DNA of 30,026 bases, from NCBI GenBank assembly GCA_035506155.1, contig DATJPX010000118.1, positions 1 to 30,026 on the forward strand. The letters run 5' to 3'. The stretch is from UBA877 sp035506155. GTDB taxonomy: Bacteria > Chloroflexota > Anaerolineae > Anaerolineales > Villigracilaceae. A program made the position numbers and the translations under genes. A model generated the notes under the pieces. It ran no database searches. It was given only the letters and a program-made list of their open reading frames with translations, and had not been told where the DNA came from. Positions 7,552-15,613 of the stretch are shown in pieces (position 1 is the first letter of the stretch; each line of letters starts with the position of its first letter).

Positions 7552-7607
7552 TGTGATGACAGGCACAATAGTGCCATCTATCACATCCTCTCGTGCGATT
7601 TGTCACA
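7552..7607. promoter_or_regulatory. cluster of three CRP/FNR-like boxes (TGTGA-N6-GCAC)
   Basis: The pattern TGTGA-N6-GCAC occurs three times: plus strand 7552-7567 (half-sites TGTGA and GCACA), minus strand 7585-7570 (TGTGA and GCACT) and minus strand 7607-7592 (TGTGA and GCACG). Each matches the TGTGA-N6-TCACA consensus of the CRP family except at one or two positions. If the minus-strand -10 is at 7542-7547, the middle box is centred near -42, close to the class II activator position. Confidence 0.5.
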
Positions 7608-7625
7608 TAGTATGAGAGCCGGATT

Positions 7626-7655
7626 AAAACGAACAGGCGGGAGTGACCCGCCTGT
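7626..7655 (-). terminator. intrinsic terminator after the DUF429 gene
   Basis: A 9-bp perfect stem, ACAGGCGGG-N5-CCCGCCTGT (7633-7655), is followed on the minus strand by TCGTTTTAA. It sits 23 bp past the DUF429 stop and insulates it from the arsR operon. Confidence 0.75.
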
Positions 7656-7678
7656 CGATGTCCTGGGGACCGATGAAA

Positions 7679-8428
7679 TTAAACGTACTTGGGCTTGAGT
7701 TCCGTGACCGGCAAGGCGATCTGCCCCTCTTTCTTATCGCCGATGAAGATCATTTCCTGTGGATTGTTTATCGAAGTGTAGGCAATGTAGGCCGCCATCA
7801 AGGCATCCAATTCTTCAGGCAGGTAAATGTATTCAACCGGCAGGATCCCGTGCAACAGCTTGTGCCGGGTGATTTCTTCGAAGAACTCCATCGGATCCTT
7901 GATCCCCATCCCACCTTCGTGCAGGGCCACCTGGCGTTGTAAACGCCCCTCCAGGGTCGGTTTGGGTAGAGGCAGCTGGCCGAGCAAAGTACAGAAGGCT
8001 GCATGCGGATGGGTTTCCAGCCAGATCCGCGCCCCCTTCTCCTCGGGATACGGTTTGTATCCGGCTTCGTCCAGGCGGCGATAAAAGTCGAAACCCATTT
8101 GCATCCAGGCCGAACAGGCCTCAGGATGGGACGGCGTTGGCGATACGACAATCCCGTGCTCGCGCAGCTCGAACTCCCCCACCCGCATATCGGATCCGCG
8201 CAGGTGGCCGGCAGGCAGGCTGAGTTTCTCCAGGCTGCTGCGGATCAATCCATGATTCGGGCGCGGCGGTGCGTTGACCGCCACCACGACCGCCTCGTGG
8301 CTGTCCAGGAAAGCCAGCACCTCGTCCAGTTCGCCGGCGGCCAGCCTGACCAACTGGCATTCCTGGTCCACCGCCGCGAAAGTGAACGGATGCCGGCCGG
8401 CAGTCGGGTCAACGCCTACAAAGGTCAT
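7679..8428 (-). CDS. DUF429-family protein (predicted RNase H-like fold)
   Basis: Cytosolic protein of 249 residues from the second ATG (8426-8428). The first ATG, five codons upstream (8443), is also possible, and neither has a clear ribosome-binding site. The N-terminal GVDPTAGRHPFTFAAVD and the later VVVAVNAPPRPNHG have the two-strand acidic layout of DUF429, predicted to be a nuclease-like fold. The second motif has Asn where Asp is more usual, so activity is uncertain. Other conserved-looking parts are MRVGEFELREHGI (about 81-93) and IWLETHPHAAF (about 141-151). It has its own terminator and is divergent from folB. No function is assigned. Confidence 0.65.
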   Translation of the reverse strand: MTFVGVDPTAGRHPFTFAAVDQECQLVRLAAGELDEVLAFLDSHEAVVVAVNAPPRPNHGLIRSSLEKLSLPAGHLRGSDMRVGEFELREHGIVVSPTPSHPEACSAWMQMGFDFYRRLDEAGYKPYPEEKGARIWLETHPHAAFCTLLGQLPLPKPTLEGRLQRQVALHEGGMGIKDPMEFFEEITRHKLLHGILPVEYIYLPEELDALMAAYIAYTSINNPQEMIFIGDKKEGQIALPVTELKPKYV

Positions 8429-8563
8429 CGAGGAAAATAGCATAGGAGAAGCGAATCCAGAGGATATGGTAAACTGCTCACTACCATTAGTTTAGAACAA
8501 AAACGTAATCCGTGCAACCGTTTCCCGACACAAGGTAAGCGAACAATTCGGATGGTAATTCTT

Positions 8564-8917
8564 ATGGATAAGATATTCATCTCCAATTTACGGATCCGGG
8601 CGATCATCGGCGTGAACGATTCAGAACGGGATACCCCTCAGGATATCCTGATCAGCGTCGTCGTTTCCACCGACACACGGCCGGCCGGCCGATCTGACAG
8701 CCTGGCCGAGTCCGTCGATTATGCCGAGCTGGCAAAAAAAATCCGCGCCCTGGTCGAAGAGGCGCGGCGCTTCACAGTGGAAGCACTGGCGGAGGATGTC
8801 GCGGATTTGTGCCTGGCAGACTCCCTGGTCCGGAAGGTCGTCGTGCGAGTCGAAAAACCACAGGCTGTGGCGGAGGCTGAATCCGTCGGGGTGGAAATCG
8901 AACGCGCGAAGCCCTAA
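8564..8917 (+). CDS. folB: dihydroneopterin aldolase
   Basis: Cleaves 7,8-dihydroneopterin to 6-hydroxymethyl-7,8-dihydropterin plus glycolaldehyde in folate synthesis. It is 117 residues from the ATG at 8564; an ATG four codons earlier is possible but off the family start. The opening MDKIFISNLRIRAIIGVNDSE matches FolB. SVDYAELAKKIR (about 47-58) and the catalytic-lysine strand VRVEKPQAV (about 93-101) are present, and the length is typical. The stop overlaps that of convergent folE by 4 bp, placing two pterin-pathway steps back to back on opposite strands. Confidence 0.93.
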   Translation: MDKIFISNLRIRAIIGVNDSERDTPQDILISVVVSTDTRPAGRSDSLAESVDYAELAKKIRALVEEARRFTVEALAEDVADLCLADSLVRKVVVRVEKPQAVAEAESVGVEIERAKP

Positions 8918-9549
8918 ATCTGGAGCGGCGAGGCGCCCCTCCCAATGTTCTCGAGGAACTCCTGGCGGGTCGCCAGGTTCGCCCGGAAGGCCCCGTGCAT
9001 CGCCGAAGTCGTCATCCGGGCATTGTGTTTCTGGACGCCGCGCATCATCATGCACAGGTGGAGCCCTTCCACGACAACGGCCACCCCCTGGGGATGGAGC
9101 AGGTCCCGGATCATGTCGGCGATCTGACGGGTCATTCGTTCCTGGACCTGCAGGCGGCGGGCAAACAGGTCGACGATGCGGGGTATCTTGGAAAGGCCGA
9201 GCACCTTCCCGTTCGGGATATAGGCGACGTGGACACGGCCCATGAACGGCAGCAGGTGGTGTTCGCAAAGGCTGTAGAACTCGATGTCCCGCACGATGAC
9301 CATCTCGTCGTATTTGACCTCGAAGATGGCATCGTTGACGATGGCATTCGGGTCGGTATGATACCCGGAGAGCAACTCCGCATACATGCGGGCGACCCGT
9401 TCGGGAGTACGCTTCAGGCCGTCCCTCTCCGGGTTTTCACCAACAGCCTGCAGAATGCCGGCCACGGCCGACTGGATCTGCGCCGAATCGATCTTTCCAC
9501 CGATCAATCTCTCGTCGAACAGGTTATCGTCAAATTCCGTCTCGTCCAT
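8914..9549 (-). CDS. folE: GTP cyclohydrolase I (type IA)
   Basis: Converts GTP to 7,8-dihydroneopterin triphosphate, the first step of folate/pterin synthesis. It has 211 residues. The zinc ligands are visible as SLCEHHLLPF (Cys95, His98) and GLHLCMMMRG (Cys166), and QKHNARMTTSAMHGAF follows as in the family. ENPERDGLKRTPERVARMY (about 38-56) is the conserved N-terminal helix. An N-terminal acidic stretch (DETEFDDNLFDE) is extra. The start is supported by GAGAGG 5 nt upstream. It is probably transcribed alone, since the hpf terminator lies immediately upstream, and it converges on folB. Confidence 0.96.
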   Translation of the reverse strand: MDETEFDDNLFDERLIGGKIDSAQIQSAVAGILQAVGENPERDGLKRTPERVARMYAELLSGYHTDPNAIVNDAIFEVKYDEMVIVRDIEFYSLCEHHLLPFMGRVHVAYIPNGKVLGLSKIPRIVDLFARRLQVQERMTRQIADMIRDLLHPQGVAVVVEGLHLCMMMRGVQKHNARMTTSAMHGAFRANLATRQEFLENIGRGASPLQI

Positions 9550-9562
9550 AGGCCTCTCACAT

Positions 9563-9593
9563 AAAAACTGGCCCAGGATTCTCCCGGGCCAGT
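9563..9593 (-). terminator. intrinsic terminator after hpf
   Basis: An 8-bp stem, ACTGGCCC (9567-9574) with GGGCCAGT (9586-9593), is followed on the minus strand by a run of T (9567-9563). It lies between the hpf stop and the folE start. Confidence 0.78.
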
Positions 9594-9611
9594 CGAATGC
9601 AAAGCGGGGAG

Positions 9612-10166
9612 TTATCCGATCTTTGGCTCGATCAAGCCGTACGTACCATCCCGGCGGTGATAGAGCACGTTGATTGTATCAGTTTCGATATTGAAAAAGA
9701 TGAAGAAGTTGTCGTGCCCGAGCATGCGCATTTGCTCGAGGGCGTCTGCTTCACTCATCGGGGTGAGATCGAACGTCTTGCGCCTGGAGACCACTGATTC
9801 TTCCTCCCCTTCAGTTTTTTCCTCTGAAGGGATTGCCACCTCGGCCGCACGGCCGCGCCCGCGGTAATGTTTCCCCTTGTACCGTTCCAACTGGCGCTGC
9901 ATCTTGTCGTTCGATTTATCGAACGCCGCTTCGATTTCATCGGCGCGCTCCTCGGTCCGCAACAGGGCGCGGTGCCCGCGCACCGTAATCTGGGCGACGA
10001 AACGGTCGGTCGCGCTCCGGGCCGATTTGATGTAATCCAAATCCACTTTCACATGCTCGATCTCACTCAAATACCGGTCCAATTTCGAGGCTTTCTTGGT
10101 CACATAATCCTTGAGTCGTTCGGTCACTTCCATGTTGTGGGCAAAGATCTCGACTTCGACTGTCAT
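9612..10166 (-). CDS. hpf: ribosome hibernation-promoting factor, long form
   Basis: Binds the 30S subunit and drives 100S ribosome dimers in resting cells. It has 184 residues. The start at 10164-10166 is fixed by AGGAGG a few bases upstream; an open frame extends 39 codons further but into unrelated sequence. The N-terminal domain (about 1-100) has the S30AE pattern, with NMEVTERLKDYVTKKASKLDRY and many basic residues. A charged linker (about 105-125) leads to the C-terminal dimerisation domain, KTFDLTPMSEADALEQMRML...FFNIETDTINVLYHRRDGTYGLIEP. This two-domain layout is the long form. It lies 23 bp after comF and may share its transcript. Confidence 0.95.
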   Translation of the reverse strand: MTVEVEIFAHNMEVTERLKDYVTKKASKLDRYLSEIEHVKVDLDYIKSARSATDRFVAQITVRGHRALLRTEERADEIEAAFDKSNDKMQRQLERYKGKHYRGRGRAAEVAIPSEEKTEGEEESVVSRRKTFDLTPMSEADALEQMRMLGHDNFFIFFNIETDTINVLYHRRDGTYGLIEPKIG

Positions 10167-10189
10167 ATGTTCCTCCTGTGTGGATTTTA

Positions 10190-10918
10190 TCAGACAACGT
10201 GTAAACCATGCCGGGGAAGAGCTCTTGCCAGGGTAAGTGCGTAAACGAGACGGGCTCCAGACTGTTTGAGTGCCTCCGCACAAACAGACAGGGTGGCACC
10301 GGTGGTGGCAACGTCATCCATTAGCAGGATGACTTTACCATCGGCCAGGGCAGGCTTGGCACGAAATGCACCAGATACATTGGCTCTTCGCTCCTCAACG
10401 GAAAGCCCAACCTGGGAACGGGTTTCACGCGTACGGGAAAGCGTGTTGGAGGAATACCACCAGCCATTCAGGGCTGCCAGAGGCATGGCAACCAAGCCAA
10501 CCTGGTTATAACCTCGCTCCTTCAGCCGCTGTCGACCGAGCGGCACCGGAACAACCATATCCACCTTCCACCCGAGCTGATCGACGAACTTCCTCAACTC
10601 CTGCGCCAGGGCATCCCCCAAGGCCAGGTTGCGGCGATACTTCAAGGTATGCAAGGCATGCCGGATGGGGCCTTCAAAAACAAGCCAGGACCGCATGGCC
10701 TCGTAGGAAGGATGTGATTTCGTACATGTGGGACACAAACCCGGATGGAGCTGAGGCAAGCCGCAGCTTTGACAGACAGGCTCAGGGAGATTTTGAACCT
10801 GTTGCCGGCAATCTGGACACCAACGGTATCCAATCCGGTTACAACCCCCACAAACCGGCGGAAATAACCAGTCCAGACTACCCCAAAGCCATTGACTGAT
10901 CCGATATTCCCAGAACAC
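10190..10918 (-). CDS. ComF-family phosphoribosyltransferase-like protein
   Basis: 242-residue homologue of ComF, a protein needed for DNA uptake in competent Bacillus; in most bacteria the role is unproven. The N-terminus has a double zinc-ribbon pattern: Cys23-x2-Cys26 ... Cys34-x2-Cys37, then Cys49-x2-Cys52 ... Cys62-x2-Cys65. The C-terminal half is a type I phosphoribosyltransferase fold, with RGYNQVGLVA (about 135-144), RSQVGLSVEERRANVSGAF, and the PRPP loop VILLMDDVATTGATL (about 196-210). It starts 14 bp after tadC, so it may be the last gene of the tad transcript, which is suggestive because Tad pili and DNA uptake are linked in some bacteria. Confidence 0.9.
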   Translation of the reverse strand: MFWEYRISQWLWGSLDWLFPPVCGGCNRIGYRWCPDCRQQVQNLPEPVCQSCGLPQLHPGLCPTCTKSHPSYEAMRSWLVFEGPIRHALHTLKYRRNLALGDALAQELRKFVDQLGWKVDMVVPVPLGRQRLKERGYNQVGLVAMPLAALNGWWYSSNTLSRTRETRSQVGLSVEERRANVSGAFRAKPALADGKVILLMDDVATTGATLSVCAEALKQSGARLVYALTLARALPRHGLHVV

Positions 10919-10932
10919 AGCCTGTTCTTAAT

Positions 10933-11880
10933 CTATTGGAAATATTGCAAAGATCCCATCAATCGCAGACCAGCCGGGGTCAGGAGGATGATCATGAGGG
11001 CCGGAAAGATCAACAGGCCCATCGGGAAGATCATTTTAATCGGCGCTTTATGGGCTTCCTCTTCCGCATGCTGGCGGCGCCGGACGCGCATCTGATCGGA
11101 TTGGATGCGCAATACTTTCGCCATGCTTACGCCGAGCATTTCGGATTGGATCACTGCGGCGACGAAACTGGTCATCTCAGCTAGGCCAAGTCTTTCGGCC
11201 ATATCCCGCAGCGCGTCCCTGCGGAGTTTTCCCAGTTGGATTTCACGGATCACGCGACCGAAAGCCATCGAGAGCTCATTATCCCACTTCTCATTGACTT
11301 TCGACATGGCCGCGTCGAAGCCCAAGCCCGCTTCCACACAAATGGTCAACAGGTCGAGGGCGTCCGGCATGGCTTTTCGGACGGACTTCTGGCGCTTATC
11401 GATGGTGCTTTTGATCAACAGATCCGGCATGAAATAACCAAGCACGGTGAACACCAATACGATCAGGAGTTTCACCGGCAGAGAAAAAGTCTTCGAGAAC
11501 AGGGTCAGGACGAAAATCAGCCCGCCCATCAAGACGGCCGCGACGAAATGCAGGACCAGGAATGTCGCCGCATCCATCTTTCCGGGGTTTCCGGCCAATT
11601 CAAGCCGTTTGCGGGTCTGTTCCAGGACGTGTTGAGGAGTGAAGCGCGAAGACATTTCGCCGAGCCGACGGATGATCGGCATGACCACCCGTTCGGTGAA
11701 AGGTTGGGAAAGCTCGATCTCCTCAAGCGAGACCGCCTCACCACGTTGACTGTACTCTGCCAACCTGGTAGCCAGAGGGTCTTCTTCCTGCGACTTGGAC
11801 TTCTTAATGCCGGAAACCACCAGAACGACCGCGCCGGCGATCAAGCCAAGGATGACGATGACAGGTATCAGTATTGACAT
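10933..11880 (-). CDS. tadC: TadC, Flp pilus inner-membrane platform protein
   Basis: 315-residue type II secretion F-domain protein that forms, with TadB, the membrane platform of the Flp/Tad pilus. There is an N-terminal helix (about 3-24), two central helices (about 105-155) and a C-terminal pair (about 290-312). The cytoplasmic T2SSF domain includes MPDALDLLTICVEAGLGFDAA (about 167-187) and SEMLGVSMAKVLR. It follows tadB by a single base. Length and helix layout are normal for TadC. Confidence 0.92.
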   Translation of the reverse strand: MSILIPVIVILGLIAGAVVLVVSGIKKSKSQEEDPLATRLAEYSQRGEAVSLEEIELSQPFTERVVMPIIRRLGEMSSRFTPQHVLEQTRKRLELAGNPGKMDAATFLVLHFVAAVLMGGLIFVLTLFSKTFSLPVKLLIVLVFTVLGYFMPDLLIKSTIDKRQKSVRKAMPDALDLLTICVEAGLGFDAAMSKVNEKWDNELSMAFGRVIREIQLGKLRRDALRDMAERLGLAEMTSFVAAVIQSEMLGVSMAKVLRIQSDQMRVRRRQHAEEEAHKAPIKMIFPMGLLIFPALMIILLTPAGLRLMGSLQYFQ

Positions 11881-11881
11881 A

Positions 11882-12850
11882 TTACACCTCTACGTTGGCA
11901 ATCCGGGTCATCACGAAATATCCGATGCCGATGAGCATCAAAGCCAGTGCCAGGGCACCGCCGCCGCACAGGATATTCTTCTTGGTGAAAAATTCCATCA
12001 CATAGCTACGATTCAGGAACCAAAGGATGCACAACAAGCCGATTGGAAGGAGGGCAAGGGCGCGACCGGAATACATCGCTTGCGCAGTGAGCGCCCTGAT
12101 TTCACCTTTGATGCGTACACGTTCACGGATGGTGTACGAAATCACGTCCATGATCTCCGCCAGGTTACCACCGACTTCACGCTGGACATTGATGGCGGTT
12201 ACTACGAAATCCAGGTCTTCACTGGGGATGCGTCGCAAGAGGTTGTCCAGCGCCTTCTCCATCGGAATACCCAACTGCATTTCCTGCACCACCCGGCGAA
12301 ACTCGTCGCAGATGGGAGGAGGCAATTCCTTGCTCACCGCTTCCATGGCCTGCATCGTGGAATAGCCGGCACGCAGGCCATTCACAACCAGGTTGAGCAT
12401 ATCCGGGAGCTGGTCATTGAATTTCGTCAAACGCTTCGATTTTTGGGACCTGACATACATCCCCGGCAGGAGGAAGCCAATTCCCACACCGATCAAACCG
12501 GAAATCAGTAGCCTGCCGCCGATCATGAAAAGGATCATCCCCACGCCAAGCATGGAGATGACGTAAAGGGCCATGAACTCGCCGGGTTTGAATTTTAAAT
12601 CGGCCCGGGCGAGGTCACGCGCGATGCGCTCTCCAAAGGAAGATTTTTCGACCCGCTTGTTAACCCAATCGGTCAGGGCGCCTTTGGACTCGCTTTCGGT
12701 TTCGCCCTTTTCGTGTTCTTCCTCGAGGTATTTATTTAATCGCTCATCGACCAGCGTCCGTTGGCCCGAGGACGATATTACGATCCCAACGACCAAAAGG
12801 ACCAGGGCAAGACCGCCGCCAGCAATGAGTAGGATGTTTATCGAAGACAT
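11882..12850 (-). CDS. tadB: TadB, Flp pilus inner-membrane platform protein
   Basis: 322-residue paralogue of TadC with the same T2SSF domain. There is a membrane helix near 6-26, then a charged linker rich in Glu/Lys (about 38-60), a central hairpin of helices (about 93-130), the F domain with LPDMLNLVVNGLRAGYSTMQAM (about 147-168) and VQREVGGNLAEIMDVIS, and two C-terminal helices. It sits between cpaF and tadC, the usual order. The product pairs with TadC and is driven by the CpaF ATPase. Confidence 0.93.
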   Translation of the reverse strand: MSSINILLIAGGGLALVLLVVGIVISSSGQRTLVDERLNKYLEEEHEKGETESESKGALTDWVNKRVEKSSFGERIARDLARADLKFKPGEFMALYVISMLGVGMILFMIGGRLLISGLIGVGIGFLLPGMYVRSQKSKRLTKFNDQLPDMLNLVVNGLRAGYSTMQAMEAVSKELPPPICDEFRRVVQEMQLGIPMEKALDNLLRRIPSEDLDFVVTAINVQREVGGNLAEIMDVISYTIRERVRIKGEIRALTAQAMYSGRALALLPIGLLCILWFLNRSYVMEFFTKKNILCGGGALALALMLIGIGYFVMTRIANVEV

Positions 12851-12876
12851 TGATCACCTATACCGGAAAAAACAGC

Positions 12877-14295
12877 TTAGTACCGCTGACGCCCGCCGAC
12901 ACCAAAAATGGTCGGGGGCAGATGGATACCCGCTCCTTCGATCTTATCCATGAATTTCGGTCGCAGACCGGTCGGGCGCAAACGACCAAGGACCTTTCCA
13001 TTCTCAAATCCGGTCTGTTCAAAGACGAATATGTCGGTTGTGGTGATGACATCCCCTTCCATGCCGCTCACCTCGGTAATAAACGTGACCTTGCGGGAGC
13101 CATCTCGCATACGTTCCTGGTGGACCACCAGGTCGATAGCAGACGAAACCTGCTCGCGGATTGCACGGACCGGTAATTCCATTCCAGCCATCAGCGTCAT
13201 GGTCTCCATACGTGACAGGGTATCACGTGGAGAGTTGGAGTGGAGGGTCGTCATGGAACCATCATGACCGGTGTTCATGGCCTGCAGCATGTCCAGAGCC
13301 GCATCATCGCGGATCTCGCCTACGATGATCCGGTCTGGCCTCATGCGGAGGGCGTTGACCACGAGCTGGCGGATGGTAATTTCGCCGCGTCCCTCGATAT
13401 TGGCCGGGCGGGACTCGAGCGTGACCACGTGTTCCTGGCGGAGCTGCAACTCGGCCGCGTTCTCGATGGTCAGGATGCGTTCATCACTCGGGATGAAGCC
13501 GGAGAGAATGTTCAAGAGGGTCGTTTTGCCGGAGCCGGTACCACCGGAAATGACAACGTTCAGACGGGCTTCAACGCAAGCCTTGAGGAACTGCAGGGAC
13601 TCCGCCGTCAAGGTCCCGAACTGAACCAATTGTTCGATCGTGATCGGGACTTTGGCGAACTTACGGATGGTCAGCGCAGGACCGACAAGCGAAATGGGTG
13701 GGATGACGGCATTGACGCGGGAGCCGTCTGCCAGACGGGCATCTACATAGGGGCTGGACTCGTCGATACGGCGGCCCAGCGGCGCAACGATCCTGTCGAT
13801 GATGCGCATGACATGGTCGTTGCTCTCGAAGGTCACCGGCACCCGGTGGATCTTGCCTTTCCGCTCGATATAGATATTCTTTGCGCCGTTGACCATGATT
13901 TCTGTGACGGACTCATCTTCCAGGAGCGGCTGGAGAGGTCCCAGCCCGAGGATTTCCGCGGAAATTTGTTCGAACAACCTCGCCCGTTCCGGGCGGGAGA
14001 GGACGATATTCTCCTCGCTGAGGATTTGTTCGAAAAGCGATTGGATCGTCTTGCGAACATCATCCGTCTTCGTGATATCGAGGGACGGATCAAGCTCTGC
14101 CAACAAACGGTTCTGGACCCTGGTTTTGAGATCAAAATACGTCCCGGCTTGAGGGGCGGCACTTGGGGCGCTCACCCTCCTTGCCTGGAGGGACGACAGA
14201 CGGGACGCGTCTCCGCCTCCGCTGGCGGAAGGGGTTCCGCCCGACTGTTCAGGTGTCCCGCCCTGACCTTGTTCGATCCGCTTCAGTAAAGACAT
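12877..14295 (-). CDS. cpaF: CpaF/TadA pilus assembly ATPase
   Basis: Hexameric secretion ATPase that powers Flp pilin polymerisation, 472 residues from the ATG at 14293-14295. A GTG immediately upstream is in frame, but AGGAGG is spaced correctly for the ATG. A low-complexity Gly/Ser/Pro N-terminus (about 8-50) precedes an N-terminal domain with LLEDESVTEIMVNGAKNIYIE (about 124-144). The ATPase core has Walker A ISGGTGSGKTTLL (about 249-261), an Asp/Glu box, Walker B RIIVGEIRD (about 317-325) and the His box TTLHSNSPRDTLSRMETM. All catalytic residues look intact. It lies between cpaE and tadB. Confidence 0.96.
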   Translation of the reverse strand: MSLLKRIEQGQGGTPEQSGGTPSASGGGDASRLSSLQARRVSAPSAAPQAGTYFDLKTRVQNRLLAELDPSLDITKTDDVRKTIQSLFEQILSEENIVLSRPERARLFEQISAEILGLGPLQPLLEDESVTEIMVNGAKNIYIERKGKIHRVPVTFESNDHVMRIIDRIVAPLGRRIDESSPYVDARLADGSRVNAVIPPISLVGPALTIRKFAKVPITIEQLVQFGTLTAESLQFLKACVEARLNVVISGGTGSGKTTLLNILSGFIPSDERILTIENAAELQLRQEHVVTLESRPANIEGRGEITIRQLVVNALRMRPDRIIVGEIRDDAALDMLQAMNTGHDGSMTTLHSNSPRDTLSRMETMTLMAGMELPVRAIREQVSSAIDLVVHQERMRDGSRKVTFITEVSGMEGDVITTTDIFVFEQTGFENGKVLGRLRPTGLRPKFMDKIEGAGIHLPPTIFGVGGRQRY

Positions 14296-14316
14296 CACAG
14301 CCTCCTAAAAGATGGG

Positions 14317-15558
14317 CTACCGTTTAAGTGTTTTTTCCGAATCTTCCGTTTCCAATTTCACCAGTTTTGCTCGCAACGCTTCGGCCAGCATATAAATCCC
14401 GCGAGCCGCCGGTTGGGTCTTATTATCCAGCATGAACGGAACGCCTCGATTGACGGCCGGAATGACCGTACGCTCATCCAGCGGGATGACCGCCACCACT
14501 TCCTGTTTCAGGTTCTCACCGATCTTTTCGGGGGTAATTGCGATCCGTTTGTCGAACTTATTCATAACGAAAGAGATCTTATCGGCGGGCAAACTCAGGG
14601 TCGTCAACAAATCCAGGAAGAGGCGATCGTTCTTGATGGACGGGATATCCTGTGTATTTACCAGGACGACGATATCGGCCACGTCCAGAACAGATAAGGT
14701 AATGTCGTTCAAATAAGAACAGGTATCCACCACAATGTACGCATAGAGCTGGCGCAGATATTTCAACAACTTTGTGAACTGTTCCGGGTTGACTTTTTCC
14801 CCGTATTCCGGGCGGGAGGGGGAAGCCAGGACATGCACGCCGGAAGCGGCATGTTTGATCATGACCTCCTCGACAATATCCGGATCCAATTCGTCTGCAC
14901 GCGGAGCCAAATCAAGGATTGTATTCTTGCCCTGTTCGTTAAGGAAAATGGCGACATCGCCAAATTGCAGATTCGCATCGACCAGAACGACGTGGGTTTC
15001 ATCGTTGCAAAATGCCACAGCAAGATTGACCGCCAGCGTGGTGCACCCCGTTCCCCCCTTTGGGCTGTAGAACATGATGATCTTCCCCTGGGCAGCCATT
15101 GTAGGCGCCGCCGGGCGGACCGGGCCGCCACTCGGCGAGGCGACGAAAGTCTGGCCAACTTTGGCGCGTTCCTCCCGGGCCATTTTTCCAGCCCTGCGAA
15201 TCGCCGCCACCAGCTCGTCCGGCATGGGTGGTTTTGTCAGAAAATCGCGCGCACCGACGAGCATGGCTTTGCGCATATAGTTTTGATCGCCTTGTACGGA
15301 GAGGACGACCACCTGGACATACGGCATCTTTTTCCGTATCTCTTCGGTGGCTGCAATGCCATCCATATCAGGCATGTTGATATCCATCAAGACGACATCG
15401 GGATTGGCCTCCTGGGTCAGTTGAATCCCTTCACGTCCGGTTCGGGCGGCGGCAACCACTTCGATGTCCGCCTCGAACTGTAACAACTTCCTGATATTCT
15501 CACGGGTCTCAGCAACGTCATCAACGATCAGGACACGTATCTTATCGCCGTCTGCCAT
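14317..15558 (-). CDS. cpaE: CpaE/TadZ: receiver domain fused to MinD/ParA-like ATPase
   Basis: Pilus-assembly localisation factor of 413 residues. Residues 1-125 are a receiver domain with a complete acidic pocket (Asp13, Asp14), phospho-acceptor Asp59 in VVLMDINMPDMDG, and Lys109. Residues about 158-400 are a ParA/MinD-type domain. Its P-loop reads SPKGGTGCTT: the signature Lys of the deviant Walker A is kept, but the invariant Lys before Thr-Thr is Cys172. TadZ proteins often lack that lysine, so this fits the family and suggests weak or no ATP hydrolysis. Many TadZ receiver domains are degenerate, whereas this one could be phosphorylated, possibly linking it to the nearby sensor kinase. 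Confidence 0.92.
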   Translation of the reverse strand: MADGDKIRVLIVDDVAETRENIRKLLQFEADIEVVAAARTGREGIQLTQEANPDVVLMDINMPDMDGIAATEEIRKKMPYVQVVVLSVQGDQNYMRKAMLVGARDFLTKPPMPDELVAAIRRAGKMAREERAKVGQTFVASPSGGPVRPAAPTMAAQGKIIMFYSPKGGTGCTTLAVNLAVAFCNDETHVVLVDANLQFGDVAIFLNEQGKNTILDLAPRADELDPDIVEEVMIKHAASGVHVLASPSRPEYGEKVNPEQFTKLLKYLRQLYAYIVVDTCSYLNDITLSVLDVADIVVLVNTQDIPSIKNDRLFLDLLTTLSLPADKISFVMNKFDKRIAITPEKIGENLKQEVVAVIPLDERTVIPAVNRGVPFMLDNKTQPAARGIYMLAEALRAKLVKLETEDSEKTLKR

Positions 15559-15613
15559 GCAAATTCTCCATACTCTAGACCAGGATGCCTGGGATTAAAT
15601 CTCGCCTTTCGGG

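Noticed and set aside
7562..7575. GGCAC-N4-GTGCC as a separate palindromic operator
   Set aside because: It is accounted for by the overlapping right halves of two CRP/FNR-like boxes facing each other, so it is not listed as an independent site.
10167..10283. Longer N-terminus for hpf
   Set aside because: The open frame extends upstream, but AGGAGG is placed for the ATG at 10166, and the extra residues overlap comF and are unlike HPF.
13240..14289. Plus-strand open frame of about 349 codons opposite cpaF
   Set aside because: cpaF has complete Walker A and B motifs on the minus strand; the plus frame is a shadow with no recognisable domain.
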